DNA of 64,000 nucleotides from Verrucomicrobiota bacterium. Lineage in GTDB: Bacteria; Verrucomicrobiota; Verrucomicrobiia; Limisphaerales; UBA1319. Position numbers and translations under genes: made by a program. The stretch spans positions 62,001 to 126,000 of the forward strand of contig JAKLHY010000005.1 in the NCBI GenBank assembly GCA_022709905.1, in the 5' to 3' direction. Below the pieces are notes generated by a model, which saw only the letters and a program-made list of their open reading frames with translations, made no database searches and had not been told where the DNA came from. Shown here piece after piece: positions 28,497 to 36,858 of this stretch (the stretch's first letter is position 1; every line of letters begins with the position of its first letter).

Positions 28497-29243
28497 ATGC
28501 GCTGGTCATGGTTTCACTGTTGGCTGATGCGATACCCAGTTATCTTACGTTCTCTCATGGTGCTGGCTTTATTTGCGAGAACAGCTTCCCTGTGCTGTTG
28601 GGCCGGCGAGATGGAAGCCGGATTCACTTCGATGTTCAATGGAAAAGACCTGGCGGGTTGGGAAGGCAAACCCGGTTGGTGGCGCGTCGAGGACGGAGCC
28701 ATCACCTCGGAAAGCACGCCCGAGAAGCCGTGTCCAACGGCCCATTACCTCATGTGGCGTGGAGGCAAACCGGCGGACTTCGATCTGCGCCTTGAGTTTC
28801 GCCTGGTCGGAGGCAACTCTGGGATCCAATTCCGCAGCAAAGAACTGCCGGACTGGGACACCTCCGGATACCAGGCGGACATGGAAGCCGGAGACCAATG
28901 GACCGGCTGTCTTTTCGAGCACACTCGCGGAGGCATTTCCATGCGCGGCCAGCATGTCGTGATCGCCAAGGATGGATCAAAAAAGACCACTCCCTTGGGA
29001 GATCCGGCTGAACTCCTGCGGAAGGTCAAGCCGAACGAATGGAATTCCTATCGCATCCTCGCGCAAGGTCCGGAGTTGACCTTGGAAATCAATGGGATCG
29101 TGATGTGCAAGGCCATCGACCAGCAGGAAGGTCTGGCTGCCAGGGATGGGGTGATCGCCCTCCAGATGCATCCGGGGCCCCCGATGAAGGTGCAGTTTCG
29201 AAATCTCCGCATAAAACAGATTGGCACTACCCTGTCGCGCTGA
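28497..29243 (+). CDS. DUF1080 domain protein (3-keto-disaccharide hydrolase family)
   Basis: Secreted single-domain DUF1080 protein. Several starts are possible (GTG 28458, ATG 28497, ATG 28527); those at 28497 or 28527 best place the hydrophobic signal (LRSLMVLALFARTASLCCWAG). The domain runs from FTSMFNGKDLAGWEG through GNSGIQFRSKELP and ADMEAGDQWTGCLFEH to GPPMKVQFRNLRIK. The family includes enzymes that act on 3-keto-glucosides and many uncharacterised concanavalin-fold proteins. The neighbouring Gfo/Idh/MocA oxidoreductase is consistent with an oxidation-then-cleavage route. The stop lies 25 bases before the next gene. Confidence 0.88.
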   Translation: MRWSWFHCWLMRYPVILRSLMVLALFARTASLCCWAGEMEAGFTSMFNGKDLAGWEGKPGWWRVEDGAITSESTPEKPCPTAHYLMWRGGKPADFDLRLEFRLVGGNSGIQFRSKELPDWDTSGYQADMEAGDQWTGCLFEHTRGGISMRGQHVVIAKDGSKKTTPLGDPAELLRKVKPNEWNSYRILAQGPELTLEINGIVMCKAIDQQEGLAARDGVIALQMHPGPPMKVQFRNLRIKQIGTTLSR

Positions 29244-29268
29244 CGAATCGTTATCCCCCCACAAGAAT

Positions 29269-30411
29269 ATGAGAAAACGCGAGTTTCTGATGGGAACAGG
29301 TTTATGGGGGATGGCAGGTTTGGTCGGCGCGGCATCTTCCCCTGCGCCCGAAAAGGACATCTCCAGGAGTTCCACGGTGTTCAACGTCTTTGATTTTGGC
29401 GCGAAAGGAGACGGTAAAACTCCGGATTCGGAAGCCATCCAGAAAGCGTTGGATGCGGCTGGTGCTGTGGGAGGCACCGTCTATTTCCCAGCGGGGCGGT
29501 ATTTGTGCCACGATCTGAAGGCCCACGCGCACACGACGTTGCTGGCGGAACCCCAATGGGGATACCGCGGAGATGCGGGGGCCATGCTGCTGCTCGATTC
29601 CGACCAAGCGGATTGCCTGCTTAACATCACTGGCGCTTTCGGCGTGCATCTGCGCGGACTTTTCCTGCAGGGCAATCGCGAAGCCAAGAAAGTCATCCAT
29701 GGCGTCTTCCTGAATAACGCCGAGAAATACAGTCCGAAAGAAGACGCGATTGTCATTGATGACTGCAAGATCGAGAGGTTCTCGGGAAACGGTGTTTATC
29801 TGTTGCGCATCTGGCTGTTCATTATTCGTCACAGCATCATGCAAGGTAATAAGGGATGCGGCATTGAAATCACCGGCTGGGATGGTTTTGTGACGGACAA
29901 CCAGCTCTCCGGCAATGGAAGCCATGGATTCGCCTGTAACTCGGTCGGCGCAACGGTCATGTTCACGGCCAACCGGGTGGAATGGAACCGGGGCTACGGC
30001 CTTTACCTGTGCGCGGGCGACGCCTGGAATGTCACCGGGAACTGCTTCGACCGGAATGGAGGCGCCGGAGTCTGCGCCGTTAAAATGCGCACCACCACCA
30101 TCACCGGCAACGTCTTCAGGCGCTGCGGAAAAGATAGCCGCCAACTGCCGGAAGGCGAACGTTCCTGCCAGGTCCGGCTCGAGGAATGCAGCGGGCTGAC
30201 CTTCGTCTCCAACGTATGCGCGGCCGGCCGCGACGACGGCGGGAAAGGGACTTACACCCCGCAGGTCGGATTTTACCTTCGAAAACTCAGCCACTCCGTG
30301 ATTTCATCGAACACCCTCTTTCAAGGGTATACCAACGAGATGACCGCCGATCTTGGGAGTCATGGCCCCGATTATGTGTTCGCCAACAATGTCGGTTGTC
30401 CAATGAAATAA
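29269..30411 (+). CDS. Right-handed beta-helix (pectate lyase 3-like) protein
   Basis: A 380-residue exported protein starting at 29269 (MRKREFLMGTGLWG), a Tat-like or Sec signal. The N-terminal FNVFDFGAKGDGKTPDSEA motif is the hallmark of the pectate lyase superfamily 3 / phage-tailspike-type beta-helix. Many 'N.F...GG.GV' coil repeats follow (for example VTGNCFDRNGGAGVCAVK). Such proteins bind or cleave acidic polysaccharides. The catalytic residues cannot be assigned by eye. It ends one base before the start of the PIG-L gene, so translation is likely coupled. Confidence 0.85.
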   Translation: MRKREFLMGTGLWGMAGLVGAASSPAPEKDISRSSTVFNVFDFGAKGDGKTPDSEAIQKALDAAGAVGGTVYFPAGRYLCHDLKAHAHTTLLAEPQWGYRGDAGAMLLLDSDQADCLLNITGAFGVHLRGLFLQGNREAKKVIHGVFLNNAEKYSPKEDAIVIDDCKIERFSGNGVYLLRIWLFIIRHSIMQGNKGCGIEITGWDGFVTDNQLSGNGSHGFACNSVGATVMFTANRVEWNRGYGLYLCAGDAWNVTGNCFDRNGGAGVCAVKMRTTTITGNVFRRCGKDSRQLPEGERSCQVRLEECSGLTFVSNVCAAGRDDGGKGTYTPQVGFYLRKLSHSVISSNTLFQGYTNEMTADLGSHGPDYVFANNVGCPMK

Positions 30412-30412
30412 C

Positions 30413-31384
30413 ATGAGAACACCCCGATTTTTGTCGGCATTTAGAGTGCCGCGCCGTTCGTTCCTGAATGCCGCGGCGGTCACGTTATCCTCGTTTACGG
30501 CGGGATTGTGGCAGGCGCAAAGCGCCGAGCCGGCGCCTCCGATCGGCGATGGCAAGCTGCGCATTATCGTTTTTGGGGCGCACCCGGACGACTGCGAATT
30601 CAGCGCGGGCGGGACCGGCGCGAAATGGGCCGCCCAAGGGCACCACGTGAAGTTTGTTTCCTGCACAAACGGCGACATTGGGCATTGGAGCATGGCGGGC
30701 GGCCCCCTGGCGCGCCGGCGCGCCGCGGAAGTCCGGAAGTGCGCGGAAATTCTTGGAACCCGCGCTCAGGTGTTGGACATCCATGACGGCGAACTCATGG
30801 TGACGATGGAAAACCGTCAGTTGATTTGCCGCCTGATCCGGGACTGGCGGGCGGACATCGTCATCAGCCATCGCCCCAACGATTATCATCCGGATCACCG
30901 TTACGTGGGCGTGTTGGTCATGGACGCCGCCTTTATGGTCACCGTTCCCTTTTTCTGTCCCGACACCCCGCACCTCGCCACGAATCCGGTCTTCCTCTTT
31001 CTCGATGATGAGTTCCAGCGGCCGAATCCTCTGACCCCGGACGTTGTGGTCGCGATCGATGACGTGATGCAGAAGAAGCTGGCGGCGATCGAGGCTCTGG
31101 AATCCCAATTTTACGAAGGCGGCTGCCTGGGCGGCCCCCATCTGGTTCCCGATCCCAAGGACGCCGTTGCGGTGGCCAAACGGAAACAACAAGTCCGGGA
31201 TGAATTCCTGAGTTATCCTTATTACTCGCAAACCGCCAATCGATTCCGCTCCGTGCTGGTCCGAGACTATGGCAAAGACCGGGCGGAGAAAATCCGATAC
31301 GCGGAGGCCTTCGAGGTCTGCGAGTACGGCCGCAAACCTGATGCGGAAGAACTGAAGCGGCTCTTTCCGTTCTTCAACGCCTGA
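30413..31384 (+). CDS. PIG-L family (LmbE-like) N-deacetylase, Tat signal
   Basis: Zinc-dependent deacetylase of 323 residues. A twin-arginine signal (VPRRSFLNAAAVTLSS) is followed by the family metal motif AHPDDCEFSAGG near residue 56 and the second zinc site NDYHPDHRYVG near residue 160. These match the LmbE/PIG-L pattern (HPDD and HXXH). The family removes acetyl groups from N-acetylglucosamine-type substrates. With the adjacent beta-helix and DUF1080 proteins it suggests processing of an N-acetylated glycan in the periplasm. The gene starts directly after the beta-helix stop. Confidence 0.92.
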   Translation: MRTPRFLSAFRVPRRSFLNAAAVTLSSFTAGLWQAQSAEPAPPIGDGKLRIIVFGAHPDDCEFSAGGTGAKWAAQGHHVKFVSCTNGDIGHWSMAGGPLARRRAAEVRKCAEILGTRAQVLDIHDGELMVTMENRQLICRLIRDWRADIVISHRPNDYHPDHRYVGVLVMDAAFMVTVPFFCPDTPHLATNPVFLFLDDEFQRPNPLTPDVVVAIDDVMQKKLAAIEALESQFYEGGCLGGPHLVPDPKDAVAVAKRKQQVRDEFLSYPYYSQTANRFRSVLVRDYGKDRAEKIRYAEAFEVCEYGRKPDAEELKRLFPFFNA

Positions 31385-31391
31385 TATCCCG

Positions 31392-32351
31392 ATGAGGATG
31401 AAGAAACGCAACTTCACCACGGTTCGGAAAACCGTTTGGACCCTCGGCGGATGGTTGGCATCAGGAATCGTCCTTGGCCTGCTGCTCGGGTGCGCCTCGA
31501 CAAAGCCCGATCTGTTCGTCCAGTATCACAACGCGGTGCGAGAGACGCAGTCCGGCGTCGATGCCGTCCTGTCCCTCAATTACCACTGGACGCGCTCCGG
31601 TTTTATTGATGATTTTTCGAAAGATACGAACTCACGGTTATCCCGGCTGATGATTCAGCCGGGCGCGGGCTATGAGTGGTCGCTGCCGGAATCCCCTGTC
31701 TATCTGGAAATCAAACGAACGCGAAGCAGTCTTGCCGAGCTCAATGAGGCTTTTGCGAACTACACAAGTCTTCTCGCAAGACTGGCGAGCCGGGATCTGG
31801 TCAACCCCGCGAAGTTTGAGCAGTGGACCAAGGACCTGAACCGGAGCACGACCGATGCCTTGAAGGCGCTCAACCTGGACGTTTCGTCGGCGGAGATCTC
31901 CCTGTTTTCCGCGGCATCCAGCGAGGCGGCACGGTTGTTCATTGAAAACCACCGGCAGCGCCACCTCAAGGATGCCATCGAGAAAAACCAAACCAACGTG
32001 GTTCAGTACTCGGCGCTCTGTGTGTCCCTCCTTCACACAATCCGGGGCAACCTCAAAGCGTACTACGTGGATCAAACCAAACCCATTCAGGAGGCCTGGA
32101 ATGCGTCCGCCGGAGACAAACGAAAAAAGAACACTGAGGCGATGCTGAATCTCAACGAACAGTACGCCGACGCCATGCGGATCCTGCAGGAACTGGAAAC
32201 GGCCTACAACGCCCTGCCGGAAGCTCACGCCGATCTCGCCCGCGCCTTCATGGCAAAACCAAAGACGACCGGCGAAGGCATCCAAAGGCTGTTTTCTTCG
32301 GCCCGAAGACTCGATCACTTGCATCAGCAGCTGCAACAGTCCGGCAAATGA
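31392..32351 (+). CDS. Helical lipoprotein of unknown function
   Basis: A 319-residue lipoprotein. The signal sequence (LASGIVLGLLLGC) ends in a lipobox with Cys near residue 34. The mature part is almost entirely predicted alpha-helical with heptad-like spacing (for example DAMRILQELETAYNALPEAH). I recognise no family. It starts eight bases after the PIG-L stop and is followed by a small helical protein, so it may be the last part of the same transcript, although its function looks unrelated to sugar processing. Confidence 0.75.
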   Translation: MRMKKRNFTTVRKTVWTLGGWLASGIVLGLLLGCASTKPDLFVQYHNAVRETQSGVDAVLSLNYHWTRSGFIDDFSKDTNSRLSRLMIQPGAGYEWSLPESPVYLEIKRTRSSLAELNEAFANYTSLLARLASRDLVNPAKFEQWTKDLNRSTTDALKALNLDVSSAEISLFSAASSEAARLFIENHRQRHLKDAIEKNQTNVVQYSALCVSLLHTIRGNLKAYYVDQTKPIQEAWNASAGDKRKKNTEAMLNLNEQYADAMRILQELETAYNALPEAHADLARAFMAKPKTTGEGIQRLFSSARRLDHLHQQLQQSGK

Positions 32352-32384
32352 TGGACGACATCCCTCAGCTCGGAATCCAGACGC

Positions 32385-32732
32385 ATGAAAACAAATGACA
32401 AAATCCTGTTATTGGATCGACTCAGCGTCTGTTATAACCGCGTCAATTACTTGATTGCGTTGTGCAAAGAACAGGCGCTCACGGACGAAGCCAATCGCCT
32501 GGGCCGCCGCAAAGAACGGCTCAAGCTGGAGATCGACGGATTATTGCGTGATCTGTATGCGAACTGGGTGGGGGATGCCAAAGCCCTGAAGGTGAAGCTG
32601 GAGACGTCGAATCAGTCGATGGATGAGGCCATCAAGGAGATCGAACGGCAGATCAAAGTCGCGGAGAATATTGTCCGGGCCACCGGATACATCGACGGGG
32701 TCATCAAGGTCGCGATTGATCTCGTCAAATAG
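32385..32732 (+). CDS. Small helical protein of unknown function
   Basis: A 115-residue, charged, helical protein without signal peptide or membrane segment. It lies 33 bases downstream of the helical lipoprotein and looks co-transcribed. Coiled-coil character is visible around EAIKEIERQIKVAENIVRA, and the C-terminus (IDGVIKVAIDLVK) is amphipathic. The pairing of a coiled-coil lipoprotein with a coiled-coil small protein suggests they may interact. That is inference only. Confidence 0.7.
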   Translation: MKTNDKILLLDRLSVCYNRVNYLIALCKEQALTDEANRLGRRKERLKLEIDGLLRDLYANWVGDAKALKVKLETSNQSMDEAIKEIERQIKVAENIVRATGYIDGVIKVAIDLVK

Positions 32733-33595
32733 GTTCGCACAACAAAGCCGGGCTAGCGGAACTGCGGCAGCGGAGGTCGAACTCAGAAGGACTCCAAGAA
32801 CAATCCAAAGACGTTCCAGTGTCTAGGGAAGGAACGTGTCGGCGTTGATCCCGGCAGAACCCGTCTAAAACAGGCCGGGCCCTGGACCCTCGCAACTTGA
32901 GTCGTTATAGCGTGGGAGGGCCCAGGGTATCCCGTCCAGGTTGGTTGTGGTGGATGTCCATGGAGGGTCAAAGTCGAAAAGGGAGCTTGGGGTGATGTGT
33001 TTTGCCCCGCAACCGAAATAAACCGTTGAATCCAGTCCGCCCATAGGCCTGAAACGGCGTCCAAATCTGATCTTGGATGCGGTCAGCATTCATTACGCGA
33101 TGACAGAGGCTCTAAAGCAGCCAGTATTACGCCACCATTAAGAAATCCAGCCCTGACCGGATCACCGCCCCTTGCGCTAGCGATTTTAAAAGCTATATTA
33201 ATTCGAATGATAACATTTGCTCATTTATTGGCGGCAAGTGGATGGGTGGGATCCGGCCAGGAACGGGAAGACCGGGCGAGCGGGCATGCGGAGAAGGCAT
33301 TCGTCCTGCGGGATGGATTGCGCGATCGCGGCACGGAGAAATCCTGCGAATCTCGTCTACGCTTTCAATTCCCGGCCCATCAGCAACACGGTCTCTGGCG
33401 CTAAGCAATGATCATCCGGATCGTAGAACCTCCCAGCCCCTTCTCAGCAGCCGGCAATACGGAGGGGGGGATATTTTTCAGATTCGACAGGAGCAACGAG
33501 GCGAACGCGTCGCCAGGATGATTCGAACATCACGCCGGCAATTCCCGCGTAACCTTAATCCGGCCTGAATCCGGCCAATCCCAAAGGAATCCACC
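32733..33595. other. Long intergenic region without recognisable gene
   Basis: About 860 bases. Several short open frames exist on both strands but overlap each other and look non-coding. An AT-rich patch at about 33180-33215 could hold a promoter for the AHSA1 gene, though I find no clear -35/-10 pair. No RNA gene is recognised. Confidence 0.5.
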
Positions 33596-34543
33596 ATGAA
33601 CCGCGCAACGCACGTGGCCGAACGTCAGTTTGTAACCTCTCGTCTCTTTGATGTTCCGCGTGAACTTGTGTTCAAGGCGTTTACCGACTTGGATCATCTG
33701 AAGCGTTGGTGGGGTCCCAAGGGAGTGGGGATGACCTTTGAGGAGTTTGATCCGCAGCCAGGAGGAGCTTGGAGGTTTGTCATGCACAATCCTGACGGAT
33801 TAGATCATCGGAGTGAGCACGTATTTATCGAGGTCGTGAAGCCGGAACGACTTGTGTTGCGCGACGTTCTGGACCGTGAATTTCAGCTGACGATCCTGAT
33901 CACGGAAGAGACTCAGAGGACCCGGGTCACGTGGTGTAAGAGCTGCAATATGATCGAGGAATGCGAGCGGGGAACCCCGTGCGCGATCAAGGCCAATGGA
34001 CAGCAGTTCGATCGTTTGGCGGCCCAGCTGGCGATCATGGCCGCCAAGCGCCCGTTTGTGATGAGTCGGATCTTGGATGCGCCACGCGACTTGATTTGGA
34101 TGGTCTGGACGGAGCCCGAACATCTGCGGTGGTGGGGTCCGAAGGGAGCCGAGATTCACCATCATCGATATGATTTCCGGCCGGGTGGGATTTTTCACTA
34201 TCGCATGCGGAGGGCCGGCGGTCAGGAGATGTGGGGGCGATGGATGTTCCGAGAAATCATACCCTTCGAAAGGCTCGAGTTTTTGATTTCCATTTCCGAT
34301 CAGGCGGCAGGAATTGCCCGGCATCCCCGGAACGCCGGTTGGCCGATGGAGGTGCTGTCCACCGTCGTCTTCACTGAGCAAGAGGGGAAAACACGCCTCA
34401 CCATAAGCTGGCTTCCCTTTGACGCGACCGAAACAGAGCGCGAGACCTTTGACGCATCACATGAAATCATGCGACGCGGATGGACGGGCACCTTGAACCG
34501 GCTCATGGAATACTTGGCATCGGTGACAGGCGGTTTGAGATAG
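33596..34543 (+). CDS. Tandem AHSA1 / SRPBCC-domain protein
   Basis: A 315-residue protein made of two START-like AHSA1 domains. Domain 1 is residues about 12-145 (SRLFDVPRELVFKAFTDLDHLKRWWGPKG). Domain 2 is about 150-312 (SRILDAPRDLIWMVWTEPEHLRWWGPKG). Both keep the family's RWWGPKG motif, showing an internal duplication or fusion of two genes normally about 150 residues each. The family binds small hydrophobic ligands or acts in stress responses. The ligand is unknown. It is predicted cytoplasmic. It stands alone, followed by a sensor remnant. Confidence 0.88.
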   Translation: MNRATHVAERQFVTSRLFDVPRELVFKAFTDLDHLKRWWGPKGVGMTFEEFDPQPGGAWRFVMHNPDGLDHRSEHVFIEVVKPERLVLRDVLDREFQLTILITEETQRTRVTWCKSCNMIEECERGTPCAIKANGQQFDRLAAQLAIMAAKRPFVMSRILDAPRDLIWMVWTEPEHLRWWGPKGAEIHHHRYDFRPGGIFHYRMRRAGGQEMWGRWMFREIIPFERLEFLISISDQAAGIARHPRNAGWPMEVLSTVVFTEQEGKTRLTISWLPFDATETERETFDASHEIMRRGWTGTLNRLMEYLASVTGGLR

Positions 34544-34613
34544 TGTCTGTTTCAGGGAAGGCATTTCCATCGATGCCAGGTCGATAACCCAAAGGTGATT
34601 TGGAATTCCTTTG

Positions 34614-34907
34614 ATGCATGGCGATGGCACCGTTTATCCGGTCGAGGTCCATATGCAACTTTGCGGTCCGAAAGAAAACGCCGTGTTTCTTGCGGTCATT
34701 CTTGATATCACCGAACGAAAAAGAGTCGAAGACCAGATCCAGCGTCAACTGGAGGAACTGGAGCGATGGTACAAAGTAACGCTGGGACGCGAGAAACGGG
34801 TGATGCAACTCAAGAGCGAAGTCAACGAACTGCTGGCACGACTGGGGGAACCCGCTCGCTATGCCAGTCAGGCCGGAGCATCCGAGCCCCTCCCATCGCG
34901 GGAATAG
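34614..34907 (+). pseudogene. C-terminal PAS/PAC remnant of a sensor protein
   Basis: The reading frame begins abruptly within a PAS/PAC domain: HGDGTVYPVEVHMQ, then VFLAVILDITERKRVEDQIQ is the standard C-terminal end of PAS-S-box domains. A helical tail follows (REKRVMQLKSEVNELLARLG) and the frame stops before any kinase domain. An in-frame stop at 34596 precludes a longer N-terminus. The typical complete protein would have the full PAS domain and an output domain. It is therefore most likely a decayed fragment, although a short expressed peptide cannot be excluded. Confidence 0.65.
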
Positions 34908-35004
34908 AAGAACAAGGGCCGGACAGATCGCCAGACAATCGGTTTCTTGGCCCCCAACCGAGTCCGACAGATCTCGCAAAGTCGATCGAATTCAGCGGTA
35001 ATGC

Positions 35005-35670
35005 TTAATCCAACGCCTTAATCTTCAGCTTCCGGAACCAAACATTGGAGCCTTCTTTGCCGTGGAGACCTTGGAAACCAATGGGGCCTTTGCGGGCATA
35101 GTCTTTGATCGCTTTGGCAAACTTGTTGGGGGTTCCATCTGGGTTTTTCCGGGCTTCCTTCCAATCGTTCAAGTCCACATTGTAGACCTCTTCTCCATTG
35201 AACACGAGCGACAGACGGCTGTCCTGGCAGGTAATGGTCCAATGATTCCATTCGCCGGCCGGCTTGCTCATGTTCTTCGAGGGGGGCTTGATGTCATAGA
35301 TGGCGCCGGCCATGCCGTAGCGGCTGCCGTCGGTGTTTTCATGCACCTGAATCTCGAGAGCCGACAGAATATCCCGAATATTGCCGGTCCTCAGGAAAAT
35401 ACCGCTGTTAGCGGCCTTGGTCACCTTGAATTCGAGATCCAGAATAAAGTTACCATAGGATTCCTTGGTCCAGAGCGTCCCGTGGCCTTTGGCATAAAGC
35501 TCGCCATTTTCCATGACCCATTCGCCCGGAGGAACAATGGCATTGGACAAATCGGCTTCCAGCAAATCCTTCCATCCGGTGGTGTCCGGATGCCCTTTGG
35601 CGGCGGTGTTTTGGCCCTGGACGCTGGCGGCCAGTATAAGGCTCAGCCCGATGATTAGTAAATTTCTCAT
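35005..35670 (-). CDS. DUF1080 domain protein
   Basis: Secreted 221-residue DUF1080 protein with a clear signal peptide (MRNLLIIGLSLILAASVQG). The single domain runs from GWKDLLEADLSNA through NSGIFLRTGNIRD, EIQVHENTDG and WNHWTITCQDSRLSLVFNG to GSNVWFRKLKIKAL. It is the third DUF1080 protein in the window and differs from the other two in lacking the GQDMSFW/EGKPGWW type N-terminus. It is monocistronic. Probable concanavalin-fold glycoside-related function. Confidence 0.88.
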   Translation of the reverse strand: MRNLLIIGLSLILAASVQGQNTAAKGHPDTTGWKDLLEADLSNAIVPPGEWVMENGELYAKGHGTLWTKESYGNFILDLEFKVTKAANSGIFLRTGNIRDILSALEIQVHENTDGSRYGMAGAIYDIKPPSKNMSKPAGEWNHWTITCQDSRLSLVFNGEEVYNVDLNDWKEARKNPDGTPNKFAKAIKDYARKGPIGFQGLHGKEGSNVWFRKLKIKALD

Positions 35671-35726
35671 GCGCAGATTGGATGACTGTTGGAACTTAAT
35701 TATTCAATCCAGACTCAATCGTCAAG

Positions 35727-35740
35727 CCATTCGCGGTTAG
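35727..35740. repeat. Dispersed 14-mer CCATTCGCGGTTAG
   Basis: An exact second copy of the 14-mer at 111-124, located just upstream of a minus-strand DUF1080 gene. The first copy lies upstream of a plus-strand DUF1080 gene. Confidence 0.5.
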
Positions 35741-35790
35741 ATGGGTGCTTACGCGCGGATTTCTCCGAATGGGAACGCGCGAGCCGAAGA

Positions 35791-36840
35791 TTATTCCCCG
35801 CTCTTTAGCCGCTTCTGGCCTTCGACGATCTTATGCCAGCCGTAGGTAAATGACAGGCGAAAACCGTCCATCTGGAGATCGGTGGGGGCACTGTCGTTAA
35901 CGGTGGCCATGTAGCCGGCGGTGAGGGAGATGTTGTCGTTGATCTGATAGCCGAGGGTGAAACCAACACCCACGTTGTTCAGCGAATCGCCTTCCTCTCC
36001 CTCAACACTCGACTTGCCGCCCGCAATATAGGTGGAGTCCAAAGAACCCCAAAAATGTTCCGTGAAATCCCGGGTCAAATGGCCTTCCACCTGAAACATC
36101 GGATCCGTGCTTAGCGTGCTACCCACGTAATCGTCGTTATCACTGAATAACCAGACGGACGGCAGCACCTCCAGTGTGGTCCGCTTACCAGGCACCCACG
36201 GACCTATTTGCCAGACAAGGGGCGCGCCCACCCGGCCATACCAGCGGTTTTGGCCAAGGTTTAGTGCTTGGTCGTTATCGTACTCACCAATCGGGAACGC
36301 GATGTCAAAGATGAGATCCAGCGAGAGCTTAGGTTCGTAGCGCAGAAGGTCCGGGATGCTCCTCATTGCTTTGGGTCCGATGAGGTTGATGCCCGCCTCG
36401 ATCATTGGATCGCCGAAACCGGTGGCGTCCTGGTCGTAGGACATTCCGGCAACGGTGGTTTCGCCGGAGATCCGGCCCATTGGCTCCAAGACCGCCAGGG
36501 TGAGTGTGCGATCGAATAGGGGCAACATTTTCGCATAGCCAGCCACGAGAACATTCGCATCGACATCCGCATCAACCGAGACGACGTGCGCCGGATCGAC
36601 CGGATTGGCATTGCCGTTTAGCGATTGGAAAATCACAGGCACTGCATTCGCGCCGGAGAGGCTTTTCCAATAGAACCGCGGCGGCACCTGGGCCTGGGCG
36701 AACACCGGGCAAATGATTGCCAGAGCGACAATCGCATTACCAAGGAGGCGCGAGGGCGTCGCCGAGGCAAAGTAACGCCCCTCACGGTGTCGTTGGGTTT
36801 GAGCTTTCATGGAGTATGTGATTGGTAGCATAGAGTTCAT
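35791..36840 (-). CDS. Outer-membrane transporter-like beta-barrel (Phenol_MetA_deg type)
   Basis: Exported 349-residue beta-rich protein. The signal peptide is AIVALAIICPVFAQA, so the true start may be the internal Met at codon 8. The mature part has alternating-hydrophobicity strands and the features of the MetA-pathway phenol-degradation/transporter barrel family (FGDPMIEAGINLIG, LDLIFDIAFPIGEYD, WYGRVGAPLVWQIG). It ends TYGWHKIVEG. It lies 19 bases downstream of the sulfatase stop on the same strand, so it is probably co-transcribed and may import the sulfatase substrate or product. Substrate is unknown. Confidence 0.8.
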   Translation of the reverse strand: MNSMLPITYSMKAQTQRHREGRYFASATPSRLLGNAIVALAIICPVFAQAQVPPRFYWKSLSGANAVPVIFQSLNGNANPVDPAHVVSVDADVDANVLVAGYAKMLPLFDRTLTLAVLEPMGRISGETTVAGMSYDQDATGFGDPMIEAGINLIGPKAMRSIPDLLRYEPKLSLDLIFDIAFPIGEYDNDQALNLGQNRWYGRVGAPLVWQIGPWVPGKRTTLEVLPSVWLFSDNDDYVGSTLSTDPMFQVEGHLTRDFTEHFWGSLDSTYIAGGKSSVEGEEGDSLNNVGVGFTLGYQINDNISLTAGYMATVNDSAPTDLQMDGFRLSFTYGWHKIVEGQKRLKSGE

Positions 36841-36858
36841 TTGGGGATTCGGGTGAGA

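Noticed and set aside
29302..30294. Long minus-strand open frame opposite the beta-helix gene
   Set aside because: Antisense shadow; the plus strand carries recognisable signal and beta-helix motifs.
30485..31420. Long minus-strand open frame opposite the PIG-L gene
   Set aside because: Antisense shadow of a gene with intact zinc motifs.
32783..33064. Short minus-strand open frame in the 860-base gap
   Set aside because: Pro/Thr/Gly-rich low-character translation, overlapped by another frame, no ribosome site or homology that I can see.
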